A DNA stretch of 64,000 nucleotides from Streptomyces sp. NBC_01717 (GTDB lineage Bacteria > Actinomycetota > Actinomycetes > Streptomycetales > Streptomycetaceae): assembly GCF_036248255.1 (NCBI RefSeq), contig NZ_CP109178.1, forward strand, positions 8,065,001 through 8,129,000, given 5' to 3'. The first letter of the stretch is position 1; the number at the start of each line of letters is the position of its first letter. Positions 34,955 to 43,992 of this stretch are shown in pieces. The notes below the pieces were generated by a model. That model saw only the letters and a program-made list of their open reading frames with translations. It was not told the DNA's origin and did no database searches. The position numbers and the translations under genes were made by a program.

Positions 34955-36055
34955 ATGCGCAAGGCAACTCAGGCTGCCGTCGTCGGCACCGCCGCCGCAG
35001 CCCTGCTGGTCTCCACGTTCACCGTCGCCGCCAGCGCCACCCCCGAGAACGCCGCCCACCACACCAAGCCGAAGAGCGACGCGGCGGCCAGGACCCTCGG
35101 CGCCCTCGGCAAGCGCGCCGACCTGCGGATCGGCACGGCGGTCGACATGTCGGCGCTCGCCTCCGACGCGGCCTACCGGGCCAAGGCCGCGGGGGAGTTC
35201 TCCTCGGTCACCCCGGAGAACGTCATGAAGTGGGAGGCCGTCGAGCCGCAGCGCGGCACGTACAACTGGGCCCCCGCCGACGAGTTGGTGGACTTCGCCA
35301 AGGAGAACGGCCAGCTGGTCCGGGGCCACACCCTGGTCTGGCACAGCCAGCTGCCCGCCTGGCTGAACAACGGCGACTTCACGGCCGATGAGCTGCGGGA
35401 GATCCTGCACAAGCACATCACCGACGAGGTGACCCACTTCAAGGGCAAGATCTGGCAGTGGGACGTCGTCAACGAGGCCTTCAACGACGACGGCACCATG
35501 CGCGACAGCATCTGGCTGCAGAAGCTCGGCCCCGGCTACATCGCCGACGCCTTCCGCTGGGCGCACCAGGCCGACCCCAAGGCCACGCTCTTCATCAACG
35601 ACTACAACATCGAGGGCGTCAACGCGAAGAGCACCGCCCTCTACAAGCTCGTCACGCAGCTCCGCAAGGAGCACGTGCCGGTTCACGGCGTCGGCATCCA
35701 GGGACACCTGGACGTCCAGTACAGCGCCCCGCACGACATCGCCACCAACATGAAGCGCTTCGACGACCTCGGGCTGGAGACCGCGATCACCGAGGCCGAC
35801 GTCCGCATCCCGATGCCCGCCGACAACACCGAGCTGGAGGCGCAGGCGGAGGCCTACGACGTACTGCTGCGGGGCTGCCTGCTGACCGAGCACTGCACCG
35901 ACTTCACGGTGTGGGGCTTCACCGACAAGTACTCCTGGGTTCCCGGCGTCTTCACGGGTGAGGGCGCGGCGAACATCCTCGACGAGAACTACAAGGCCAA
36001 GGCCGCGTACAACGCGATGAGCCAGGACCTGACGCTGGCCGCGGGCAGGGACTGA
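34955..36055 (+). CDS. Secreted GH10 endo-1,4-beta-xylanase
   Basis: 366 residues. The Sec-type signal runs to about residue 28 (ends AASA before TPEN). A single GH10 barrel follows: WHSQLPAWL for substrate binding, WDVVNEAF with acid/base Glu174 and ITEADVRI with nucleophile Glu280. There is no carbohydrate-binding module, so it is a compact catalytic form. It cuts the xylan backbone outside the cell; GH10 enzymes tolerate glucuronosyl branches and leave aldouronic acids, which fits the GH115 gene downstream. The ATG at 34955 has GAAGGGA upstream. First gene of a five-gene run. Confidence 0.93.
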   Translation: MRKATQAAVVGTAAAALLVSTFTVAASATPENAAHHTKPKSDAAARTLGALGKRADLRIGTAVDMSALASDAAYRAKAAGEFSSVTPENVMKWEAVEPQRGTYNWAPADELVDFAKENGQLVRGHTLVWHSQLPAWLNNGDFTADELREILHKHITDEVTHFKGKIWQWDVVNEAFNDDGTMRDSIWLQKLGPGYIADAFRWAHQADPKATLFINDYNIEGVNAKSTALYKLVTQLRKEHVPVHGVGIQGHLDVQYSAPHDIATNMKRFDDLGLETAITEADVRIPMPADNTELEAQAEAYDVLLRGCLLTEHCTDFTVWGFTDKYSWVPGVFTGEGAANILDENYKAKAAYNAMSQDLTLAAGRD

Positions 36056-36092
36056 CAGTGCACATGATCAGCAGCACAGTGGAGGCAGTGCA

Positions 36093-37361
36093 GTGACGGG
36101 CGGCCTCCGGATCCACGCAGTGAAGATCACCCCGGTCGCCTTCCGTGACCCGGCGCTGCTCAACGCGGTCGGCGTGCACGAACCGTACGCCCTGCGTGCG
36201 ATCGTCGAGGTGGACACCGGCGAAGGCCTCGTCGGCCTCGGCGAGACCTATGCCGACGAAGGTCATCTGCGCCGGCTGCGGGCGGCTGCGGACGCCCTCA
36301 TCGGAATGGACGTGTACGCGCTCGGAGCCATGCACCGCAAGGTCGCCGAAGTCCTGGCCGCGGACAACGGAGTCGGTGGCTCCGGACTCACCGGGATGAT
36401 CACCACCAGCAGCGCCGTGGACCGGGTGTTCTCCCCGTTCGAAGTGGCCTGTCTGGACCTACAGGGCAAGGCTGCCGGTCGCCCGGTCAGTGACCTGCTC
36501 GGCGGAGCGGTACGCGAATCCGTGCCGTTCAGCGCGTACCTGTTCTACAAGTGGGCGGCGCACCCGGGACAGGAGCCGGACGACTGGGGTGCGGCACTGG
36601 ATCCGGATGCCATCGTCGCCCAGGCGCGCCGGATGATCTCCGAGTACGGCTTCACCGCGATCAAGCTCAAGGGCGGTGTCCGGCCGCCCGCGGAGGAGGT
36701 CGAGGCGGTCCTCGCACTGCGCGAGGCCTTCCCCGGCGTACCGCTGCGGCTCGATCCCAACGCCGCTTGGAGCGTGGAGACATCGGTCGAGGTGGCCCGC
36801 CGACTCGAGGGTGTCCTCGAGTACCTGGAGGACCCGACGCCCGAGCTGGACGGCATGGCGCAGGTGGCACGGCAGACGCCGATCCCGCTGGCCACCAACA
36901 TGTGCGTGGTCGCGTTCGAGCATCTGGCGCCCGCGGTCGAGCAGGGGTCGGTCCAGGTCGTGCTCTCGGACCACCACTACTGGGGCGGCCTGCACCGCTC
37001 CAAGCTGCTGTCCGGCATCTGCGACAACTTCGCCATGGGGCTGTCCATGCACTCCAACTCGCATCTGGGGATCAGCCTGGCCGCGATGACCCATCTGGCG
37101 GCCGCCACGCCGAACCTCACCTACGCCTGTGACACCCACTGGCCGTGGAAGACCGAGGAAGTCGTGGAACCGGGCGTACTGACGTTCACCGACGGGTCAG
37201 TGCGGGTTCCGCAGGGGCCGGGGCTCGGCGTCGAACTCGACCACGACGCGCTCGCCCGCCTGCACGAGCAGTACCTCAAGTGCGGTCTGCGCAACCGGGA
37301 CGACACCGGTTACATGCAGCGGATCGACCCCCACTACGAGAAGAAGACTCCGCGCTGGTGA
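36093..37361 (+). CDS. Enolase-superfamily dehydratase, glucarate-dehydratase-like
   Basis: 422 residues with the two-domain mandelate racemase/muconate-lactonising fold. The glucarate-dehydratase catalytic set is visible: Lys191-x-Lys193 (AIKLKGG), metal ligands Asp221, Glu246 and Asn269, and the Asp293/His320 dyad (LSDHHYWGG and SMHSNSHLGIS). The classic reaction is D-glucarate (or idarate) to 5-keto-4-deoxyglucarate. The GTG at 36093 has GGAGG 7 bases upstream and lies 37 bases after the xylanase. Between a xylanase and a GH115 alpha-glucuronidase, it probably acts on the acid derived from the glucuronosyl branch. No uronate dehydrogenase is in the window. Confidence 0.88.
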   Translation: MTGGLRIHAVKITPVAFRDPALLNAVGVHEPYALRAIVEVDTGEGLVGLGETYADEGHLRRLRAAADALIGMDVYALGAMHRKVAEVLAADNGVGGSGLTGMITTSSAVDRVFSPFEVACLDLQGKAAGRPVSDLLGGAVRESVPFSAYLFYKWAAHPGQEPDDWGAALDPDAIVAQARRMISEYGFTAIKLKGGVRPPAEEVEAVLALREAFPGVPLRLDPNAAWSVETSVEVARRLEGVLEYLEDPTPELDGMAQVARQTPIPLATNMCVVAFEHLAPAVEQGSVQVVLSDHHYWGGLHRSKLLSGICDNFAMGLSMHSNSHLGISLAAMTHLAAATPNLTYACDTHWPWKTEEVVEPGVLTFTDGSVRVPQGPGLGVELDHDALARLHEQYLKCGLRNRDDTGYMQRIDPHYEKKTPRW

Positions 37362-37422
37362 GCGACGGCGGCCCAGGGCCGCTGCAGTACCTCCGCGCAT
37401 CACAGCATTCGAAGGAGCATTC

Positions 37423-38958
37423 ATGGCTTGGCTAGACTGGGCCGCCCTCGGCGGCTATTTCCTGGTGATGCTGCTCATCGGCCTCTGGTCGCACCGCCGC
37501 GTCGGTGATGTGAGCGACTACTTCACCGGTGGCGGCCGGATGCCCTGGTGGCTGTCCGGCATCTCCCACCACATGTCCGGTTACAGCGCCGCCGTGTTCG
37601 TCGCCTACGCGGCCATCGCGTACAGCTACGGCATCACGGTCTACATATGGGCGTTCCTGCCGCTCGCCTTCGGCACCGCCGTGGGTGCCTGGTTGTTCGC
37701 GCCGCGCTGGAACCGGCTGAGGCAGCGATACGCGGTCGCCTCGCCGCTCGAATATCTGGCCAAGCGCTACAACGTGCCCACCCAGCAGGCGCTCGCCTGG
37801 AGCGGCGCTCTGCTCAAGGTGTTCGACGTGGCCGCCAAGTGGGCGTCCGTCGCCGTGCTGCTCAATGTGTTCACCGGCATGTCGATGACGGCCGGCATCC
37901 TGATCACCGGCGTGGTCACCCTGCTCTACTGCACGGTGGGCGGGCTCTGGGCCGATGCGCTCACCGACTTCGGGCAGTTCGTCATCCAGGGCATCGCGGC
38001 GCTCGCCATGGTCTGGGTGGTGCTGGACCGTCTGGGCGACGGCATCTCCGGTCTCGGCACGATCTGGCACAAGCTGCCCGAGGGACACGGCCACCCGCTG
38101 GTCGGCCCCTACACCGCCACCTTCCTCGGTGCGTACGTCGTCGTGAAGCTCTTCGAGTACAACGGCGGCATGTGGAACCTGGCCCAGCGCTACATGGCCA
38201 CGGACACCCCGCAGGCCGCCCGCCGTTCGGCCGGGCTCTCCGCGCTGCTGTACGTGATCTGGCCCGCGGTCCTGCTGTTCCCGCCCGTCGCCGCGGCCGT
38301 GCTGCTGCCGGACATCACCGACCCGCAGAAGGTCTACGCACTGATGGCGGAGTCGTACCTGCCGGCCGGACTGGTGGGTCTGACGCTCGCCGGGATGTTC
38401 TCGCACACCATGGCCATGGCCTCGTCGGACGCCAACGCCGTCTCCGCGGTGGTCACCCGGGACATCATCCCGGCGGTCGTGCGCCGCGCCAAGGAACTGC
38501 CGCCTGCGACCGGACTGTTCATCGCCCGCGTGTGCACGGTCGTGTTCATCACCGTGAGCATGCTCGTCGCCATCGAGGCGGATCACTTCGGCGGGGTGCT
38601 GGGCATCATCGTCGGTCTGGTCGCGGCCGTGATGGGGCCGATCTCCATCCCCATGCTGCTGGGACTGCTGCCACTCTTCCGCAAGTGCGGGCCGCGCGCC
38701 GCCCTGTCCTCCTGGGCGCTGGGGCTGCTGGGCTACGTCCTGGTGAAGTTCGTGCTGGAGAGCACGGATCAGACCGTCATCATCGTCACGCCGCTGGTGA
38801 CCTCGCTGGTGGTGTACGTGGTGGTCGGCCTGCTCAGCCCGGAGCCCGACGCGACGGCCGACGCGATCGTGGCCGCGGTGTCGCCCGCCCCTGACGGCGA
38901 CAACGAACCGGTGGCTGTCGCGGTGCCGCAGGCCGCCGTTCCCGGTGCCTCGGACTGA
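37423..38958 (+). CDS. Sodium:solute symporter (SSS family), probable uronate/sugar-acid uptake
   Basis: 511 residues with about 13 TM segments. The SSS core includes YFTGGGRMPWWLSGISHHMSG (TM1-2 with the sodium site) and FEYNGGMWNLAQRYMA, and ASSDANAVSAVVTRDI lies near the sodium-2 site. It couples solute entry to Na+. The ATG at 37423 has AAGGAG just upstream. The gene lies between the glucarate-dehydratase-like enolase and GH115, so the most economical substrate is (4-O-methyl)glucuronate or a short aldouronic acid released outside. The long charged C-terminal tail is unusual but not conserved-looking. Confidence 0.85.
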   Translation: MAWLDWAALGGYFLVMLLIGLWSHRRVGDVSDYFTGGGRMPWWLSGISHHMSGYSAAVFVAYAAIAYSYGITVYIWAFLPLAFGTAVGAWLFAPRWNRLRQRYAVASPLEYLAKRYNVPTQQALAWSGALLKVFDVAAKWASVAVLLNVFTGMSMTAGILITGVVTLLYCTVGGLWADALTDFGQFVIQGIAALAMVWVVLDRLGDGISGLGTIWHKLPEGHGHPLVGPYTATFLGAYVVVKLFEYNGGMWNLAQRYMATDTPQAARRSAGLSALLYVIWPAVLLFPPVAAAVLLPDITDPQKVYALMAESYLPAGLVGLTLAGMFSHTMAMASSDANAVSAVVTRDIIPAVVRRAKELPPATGLFIARVCTVVFITVSMLVAIEADHFGGVLGIIVGLVAAVMGPISIPMLLGLLPLFRKCGPRAALSSWALGLLGYVLVKFVLESTDQTVIIVTPLVTSLVVYVVVGLLSPEPDATADAIVAAVSPAPDGDNEPVAVAVPQAAVPGASD

Positions 38959-39052
38959 CGCGGCTCCGGACCCGGTACCCCCTACCCGACAACTCGTCAA
39001 CGTGCACACCCGTCCAATTTGTCATGAGTGTGAACAAAACTGGGAGAGCAGT

Positions 39053-42000
39053 ATGGACAAGCACTTCCCGCAACATGCGAGCCGCAGATCGATTCTGGGG
39101 CTCGGCCTGGGGCTCACCGCCCTGACAGCAACACCTCTCGGCTCGCTGCTCGGTCTCTCGTCGGAGGCCCTGGCCGCCGCACCGGGCGCGGCCGGACTGC
39201 CGACCGACCCCGGCGCGTACATCTCCTTCACGCCCCGCTCCGGCAGCTTCCCGCTCTTCAGGGCGGGCACAGCGGCCCCCGTCCTGGTCAGCGACCGGGA
39301 CCACGCGGGTGTCGTCCGGGTGGCCGGTGACCTCCAGGCCGACATCGAGCGCGTCACCGGTGTCCGCCCCGTTCTCTCGCGGGGTGCGACACCGAAGGGC
39401 CGCGAGATCGTCATCGTCGGAACCATCGGCCGCAGCCCTCTGATCGACGGGCTGATCGCTGCGGGCAAGCTCAACGTCTCCGGTATCAAGGGCAAGTGGG
39501 AGACCAGCCTCCAGACCGTCGTCGAGAAGCCGCTGCCCGGCGTGGACCGCGCCTTCGTGATCGCGGGCAGCGACCAGCGCGGCACGATCTACGGTACGTA
39601 CGACGTCTCCCGGGGGATCGGCGTATCGCCCTGGTACTGGTGGGACGACGTCACCCCCGTACACCGGGACGGTCTGTACGTCCTGCCCGGCCGCCACACC
39701 CAGGGCACCCCGGCCGTGAAGTACCGCGGGTTCTTCATCAACGACGAGAACCCGGCGCTCGGCACGTGGGCACCGGCGTTCTTCGGCCCCGGCAAGGCCC
39801 CCGGCTTCGAGGGCGGCTTCAACGCCGACTTCTACGCCAAGATCTTCGAAGTGATGCTGCGCCTCAAGGCCAACTACCTCTGGCCGGCTGTCTGGGGCCG
39901 CGCGTTCGCCGAGGACGACCCGAAGAACCACGCCACCGCGAAGGCGTACGGGGTCGTCATGGGCACCTCGCACGAGGCGCCGATGATGCGCGGTATCGAG
40001 GAGTGGAACCGGCACGCCGTCGCCGCCGTCCGGGACGGCGCCGGCAACATCACTACCCCCGGACACGACCCCTACGGCGGCACCGGCGAGTGGTCGTTCC
40101 GGCGCAACGCCGAGGCGATCAAGGCGTACTGGGCCGACGGCATCCGCCGGATGAAGGACGAGGACTTCGAGGGCGTCGTCACCCTCGGCATGCGCGGCAA
40201 CGGCGATGTCAGCCTGCCGGACGGCGACGGCATCGAGCTGATGACCGAGATCATCGCCACCCAGCGGCAGATCCTGGCCGAGGTCTCCGGCAAGGACGTC
40301 ACCACGATTCCGCAGGTGTGGACCCTCTACAAGGAGGTCCAGCACTACTGGGACCGCGGCTTGCGGGTGCCCGACGACGTCACCGTCGTCCTCACCGACG
40401 ACAACTGGGCCAACATCCGTAAGCTCCCCGACCTCAAGAACGATGCGCGCGAGGGTGGTTACGGCCTCTACTACCACTTCGACTACGTCGGGGTGGGCCG
40501 CAACTACAAGTGGGTGGACACCGCTTCGCTGCCGAACATGTGGGACCAGCTCCACCAGTCCGTCGCCTACGGGAACCACGGCCTCTGGGTCACCAACGTC
40601 GGCGACCTCAAGGGCAACGAACTGCCCACGCAGTTCTTCCTGGAGTACGCCTGGAACCCCGACCGCTGGACTCTCGACCGGCTGCCGGAGTGGGAGGAGC
40701 AGTACGCCCGGCAGAACTTCGGCGAGCAGCAGGCCGAGGACATCGCCGAGGTGCTCCGCAGGTACGCGCAACTGCAGTCCCGGCGCAAGCCCGAACTGCT
40801 CAACCGCAAGATCACCCTCGACCCGGCCAAGGACCCCGCCAAGGACGCGTCGGCGATCATCTACGACGACCAGGCCACTCCGTTCAGCCTGACCGACTAC
40901 CGCGAGATGGAGCGCGTCACCGAGGAGTGGCAGCGGCTCGGTGCCGACGCCGAACGGATCAGCCGCAAGCTGCCCGCCTCCGTCCAGGACGCCTGGTACG
41001 AACTGGTCGGATACGAGGTGCAGGCCACCGCCAACCTCTACGCCCTGCGTGAGGCCGAGTTCAAGAACCTGCACTACGCGGCGCAGGGCCGGGCCCTCAC
41101 CAACGATCTGGCGGCCGCCGCCGAGGCCCGACTCGCCGACGACCTGGCGCTGGCGGACCGCTTCAACACGAAGGTCGCCGACGGGAAGTGGCAGGGGTTC
41201 CAGACCCAGCCGCACATCGACTACGGCGATGTGGCCCGTTACGGGCCGAACGCCCCCTGGCAGCAGCCCGAGCTCAACAACGTCGCCATCAAGGACGTGC
41301 TGTTCCCCGCGGTCAAGCGCATCGACCTCCCGGCCGGCGCCGAGATGGGCGTGGCCGTCGACGGCTCGGACAAGTGGTGGCCCGAGGAGAGCACCCCGGC
41401 CGTGCTGCCGGCCTTCAGCCCGTACCAGAGCCAGGCAGCGCAGTACATCGAGGTGTTCAACCGGGGCGCCGCCCCGTTCGACTACCGGATCCGGACAGGG
41501 GCTTCCTGGCTCGTCGCCGACCGCGTCAGGGGCCGGGTCGACAAGCAGGACCGGATCACCTTCCGCGTCGACTGGTCACGGGCGCCCAAGGGTGTCACGG
41601 AGGTACCGATCACGGTCAGCGGTCCGGACGGCCGCCAGGTCGTCGTCCAGGCCGTGATCGACCACCCCAAGGAGCGGCGCTCGCAGCTCGAAGGGTTCGT
41701 CGAGGCCAACGGATACGTCTCCATCGAGGCGGACCACTACTCCCGTTCCGTCGGCGCCGGCGGAATCGCCTGGCAGCGCATCCCCGGTATCGGACGGACC
41801 GGCGCCGGCATGGAGCCCTTCCCGGTCACCGCCGCCCGCCAGAGTCCGGGCGGCGCCGGCCCGCGGCTGGAGTACCGGGTCAGCCTGTTCACCACCGGGC
41901 CGGTCACCGTGCACGCGTATCTGTCGCCCCGTAACAACGCGCTGGCGTCCGACGGCCTCACGTACGCCGTCTCCTTCGACGACGACGCGCCGCAGAGCGT

Positions 42001-42235
42001 GAACGTCACGGCGGTGACGGGATCCGACGACGGCACCATGAACGTCCAGTGGGCGCGCAACACCTCCGACAACGTCAACCGCACCAGTACGGTGCACCAC
42101 ATCGGCCGGGCCGGTGTGCATGTGCTGAAATTCTGGATGGTCGACCCGACGGTGGTGCTGCAGAACCTGGTGGTCGACACCGGCGGCCTCAAGCCCAGCT
42201 ACCTGGGCCCGCAGGAGAGTCTCCGGCTGAAGTGA
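39053..42235 (+). CDS. Secreted GH115 xylan alpha-1,2-glucuronidase
   Basis: 1060 residues. A Tat-type signal (SRRSILGLGLGLTAL) is followed by the GH115 N-terminal domain, the catalytic barrel (YRGFFINDENPALGTWAP, LRLKANYLWPAVWGRAF, GNGDVSLPDGDG, VLTDDNWANIRKL), the helical domain and C-terminal beta domains ending near the stop. The length and these blocks match GH115. The family removes (4-O-methyl)-D-glucuronic acid linked alpha-1,2 to xylan, even from internal residues of the polymer. The ATG at 39053 has GGGAGAG upstream; the frame is open earlier but the Tat signal fixes the start. It completes the xylanase-led operon. Confidence 0.92.
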   Translation: MDKHFPQHASRRSILGLGLGLTALTATPLGSLLGLSSEALAAAPGAAGLPTDPGAYISFTPRSGSFPLFRAGTAAPVLVSDRDHAGVVRVAGDLQADIERVTGVRPVLSRGATPKGREIVIVGTIGRSPLIDGLIAAGKLNVSGIKGKWETSLQTVVEKPLPGVDRAFVIAGSDQRGTIYGTYDVSRGIGVSPWYWWDDVTPVHRDGLYVLPGRHTQGTPAVKYRGFFINDENPALGTWAPAFFGPGKAPGFEGGFNADFYAKIFEVMLRLKANYLWPAVWGRAFAEDDPKNHATAKAYGVVMGTSHEAPMMRGIEEWNRHAVAAVRDGAGNITTPGHDPYGGTGEWSFRRNAEAIKAYWADGIRRMKDEDFEGVVTLGMRGNGDVSLPDGDGIELMTEIIATQRQILAEVSGKDVTTIPQVWTLYKEVQHYWDRGLRVPDDVTVVLTDDNWANIRKLPDLKNDAREGGYGLYYHFDYVGVGRNYKWVDTASLPNMWDQLHQSVAYGNHGLWVTNVGDLKGNELPTQFFLEYAWNPDRWTLDRLPEWEEQYARQNFGEQQAEDIAEVLRRYAQLQSRRKPELLNRKITLDPAKDPAKDASAIIYDDQATPFSLTDYREMERVTEEWQRLGADAERISRKLPASVQDAWYELVGYEVQATANLYALREAEFKNLHYAAQGRALTNDLAAAAEARLADDLALADRFNTKVADGKWQGFQTQPHIDYGDVARYGPNAPWQQPELNNVAIKDVLFPAVKRIDLPAGAEMGVAVDGSDKWWPEESTPAVLPAFSPYQSQAAQYIEVFNRGAAPFDYRIRTGASWLVADRVRGRVDKQDRITFRVDWSRAPKGVTEVPITVSGPDGRQVVVQAVIDHPKERRSQLEGFVEANGYVSIEADHYSRSVGAGGIAWQRIPGIGRTGAGMEPFPVTAARQSPGGAGPRLEYRVSLFTTGPVTVHAYLSPRNNALASDGLTYAVSFDDDAPQSVNVTAVTGSDDGTMNVQWARNTSDNVNRTSTVHHIGRAGVHVLKFWMVDPTVVLQNLVVDTGGLKPSYLGPQESLRLK

Positions 42236-42263
42236 GCCATGGGACGGGCAGGGGAGCAGAGCG

Positions 42264-42644
42264 ATGAAGAGTGAGATCGAGGACGCCGACGGACACGGTG
42301 CGATCCTGGGCGTGACCCCCGTTGGGGCGGGGGTCGAGGTCCGGGTGTCGGGTCCGGCGGGGGAGCTCTCACTGATCTGCACCCCTGCCCGGTCCCGGGA
42401 ACTGGCTGCGGCTCTCGCCCGTGCGGCGGACGAGGTGGAGAGCGCGCAGTCGGCGGAGCCCGTCACCGTCACGGCGCAGGAGCTGCGCCGCGGTGACGTA
42501 CGGGACGGCGACCGGGCCATGATGGTGGAAGCCGTCAGGGTCGACGGGGCCACCGCCTACGTCACCTGGAAGTCGGGCGCCGGGCGCAGCTGGACCCAGG
42601 GCTACGACGCGGACGTGGAGATCACGCTGCGGCGCCGCGCCTGA
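42264..42644 (+). CDS. Conserved-looking hypothetical protein
   Basis: 126 residues, acidic and soluble, without signal or TM segment. I do not recognise a family. The middle (ELAAALARAADEVESAQ) is helical and the ends are beta-rich; VDGATAYVTWKSGAG suggests a small SH3- or HNS-like barrel. It starts 28 bases after GH115 with GGGGAG upstream, and a strong terminator follows, so it is the last gene of that operon. A regulatory or accessory role is possible but unsupported. Confidence 0.6.
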   Translation: MKSEIEDADGHGAILGVTPVGAGVEVRVSGPAGELSLICTPARSRELAAALARAADEVESAQSAEPVTVTAQELRRGDVRDGDRAMMVEAVRVDGATAYVTWKSGAGRSWTQGYDADVEITLRRRA

Positions 42645-42658
42645 GTCGCGAACGGCTC

Positions 42659-42700
42659 GCGGACGAGGCCCTTCCCGGAGTCGGGGAGGGCCTCGTCCGC
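42659..42700 (+). terminator. Terminator of the glucuronoxylan operon
   Basis: Arms 42659-42676 and 42683-42700 form an 18-bp stem with one T-G wobble and a 6-base loop, 14 bases after the stop of the small hypothetical gene. Confidence 0.85.
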
Positions 42701-42743
42701 GTTGTCGCGTTGTACGAGAACCTTCGTAATTTGACGGCCGTCG

Positions 42744-42765
42744 TAGTACGGGAGGTATCGTACTA
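42744..42765. promoter_or_regulatory. Palindromic operator before the Old Yellow Enzyme gene
   Basis: TAGTACG (42744-42750) and CGTACTA (42759-42765) are perfect 7-base arms with an 8-base spacer, 34 bases upstream of the GTG, in locally A/T-rich DNA with TTGACG at 42731-42736. The symmetry suits a MarR/HxlR- or TetR-type regulator, none of which is encoded nearby. Confidence 0.55.
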
Positions 42766-42799
42766 GTGATCCTGTCGTCCCGGCGAAACGGAGTCCGCC

Positions 42800-43897
42800 G
42801 TGAGTGTCCTGTTCGAGCCCTGCACCTTGAGGTCGCTTGTCATACCCAACCGGGTGTGGATGGCGCCCATGTGTCAGTACAGCGCGGAAGCGGTGGGGCC
42901 GAATGCAGGCGTCGCGACCGACTGGCACTTCGCCCACCTCGCGGCACGCGCCGTCGGCGGGACCGGTCTCATCCTCACCGAGGCGACGGCCGTCAGCCCT
43001 GAGGGCCGGATCAGCCCCGCCGACCTCGGTATCTGGAACGACACCCAGGTGGCCGCCCTCCGGCGGATCACCACTTTCATCAAGGGCCAAGGCTCCGTCG
43101 CCGGCATTCAGCTCGCCCACGCCGGCCGCAAGGCATCGACCGCTGCCCCCTGGCTGGGTGGAGGGCCCGTGGGACCGGACGAGCACGGCTGGCAGCCCGT
43201 CGCCCCCAGCCCGCTCCCGTTCGACGAGGGCCACCCCGTTCCGCACGAGCTGACCGTGGCCGAGATCCACGGCGTCGTCGACCAGTTCCGCGAAGCCGCT
43301 CGACGGGCGCTCGACGCGGGCTTCAAGGTCGCCGAGGTGCACGGAGCCCACGGGTATCTCGTCGGACAGTTCCTCTCCCCGCACAGCAACCGGCGCACGG
43401 ACGAGTACGGCGGCAGCTTCGACAACCGCGTCCGGTTCGCCCTGCAGGTCGTCGACGCCGTACGCGAGGTATGGCCCGAGGACCTGCCCGTCTTCTTCCG
43501 GATCTCGGCCACGGACTGGCTCACCGAGAACGACGAGGACGACCGTGAGGGCTGGACCGTCGACGAGACGGTACGGCTGGCCAAGGAGCTGCAGGCCCAC
43601 GGCGTCGACCTGCTGGACGTCTCCAGCGGCGGCAACGCTCCGAACGCCCGCATCACGCCGGGACCCGGATTCCAGGTCCCCTTCGCCGCCCGGGTGCGCG
43701 AGGAGACCTCGCTGCCCGTCGCGGCCGTGGGACTGATCACCGAGCCGCAGCAGGCGGAGAAGATCGTGGCCGACGGGCAGGCCGACGCCGTGCTCCTCGG
43801 GCGGGAGCTGCTGCGGAGCCCGTCATGGGCGCAGCACGCGGCGCGCGAACTGGGCGGCGAGGTCCACAAGCCCGCCCAGTACCTTCGAGCCGTCTGA
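42800..43897 (+). CDS. NADH:flavin oxidoreductase, Old Yellow Enzyme family (YqjM-like)
   Basis: 365 residues of the OYE TIM barrel. APMCQYSAE carries Cys25, which tunes FMN in YqjM-like enzymes. HGAHGYLVGQFLSP holds the substrate-binding His pair, and LLGRELLRSP is the FMN phosphate site. These enzymes reduce electron-poor C=C bonds using NAD(P)H and are often induced by reactive electrophiles. The GTG at 42800 is placed right before MSVLFEPCTL. It is a single gene with a palindromic operator upstream and a shared terminator downstream. Confidence 0.9.
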   Translation: MSVLFEPCTLRSLVIPNRVWMAPMCQYSAEAVGPNAGVATDWHFAHLAARAVGGTGLILTEATAVSPEGRISPADLGIWNDTQVAALRRITTFIKGQGSVAGIQLAHAGRKASTAAPWLGGGPVGPDEHGWQPVAPSPLPFDEGHPVPHELTVAEIHGVVDQFREAARRALDAGFKVAEVHGAHGYLVGQFLSPHSNRRTDEYGGSFDNRVRFALQVVDAVREVWPEDLPVFFRISATDWLTENDEDDREGWTVDETVRLAKELQAHGVDLLDVSSGGNAPNARITPGPGFQVPFAARVREETSLPVAAVGLITEPQQAEKIVADGQADAVLLGRELLRSPSWAQHAARELGGEVHKPAQYLRAV

Positions 43898-43925
43898 CAC
43901 GACACCTTCGTGCCGTCCGACACGA

Positions 43926-43957
43926 CGAGCCCCGGCCGGACATCCGGCCGGGGCTCG
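43926..43957. terminator. Bidirectional terminator
   Basis: Arms 43926-43939 and 43944-43957 pair perfectly over 14 bp with loop ACAT, between the convergent oxidoreductase and DinB-like genes. Confidence 0.85.
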
Positions 43958-43992
43958 GTGCGTTGCGGGCGGCCGCAACGCAGGGCTCTGCG

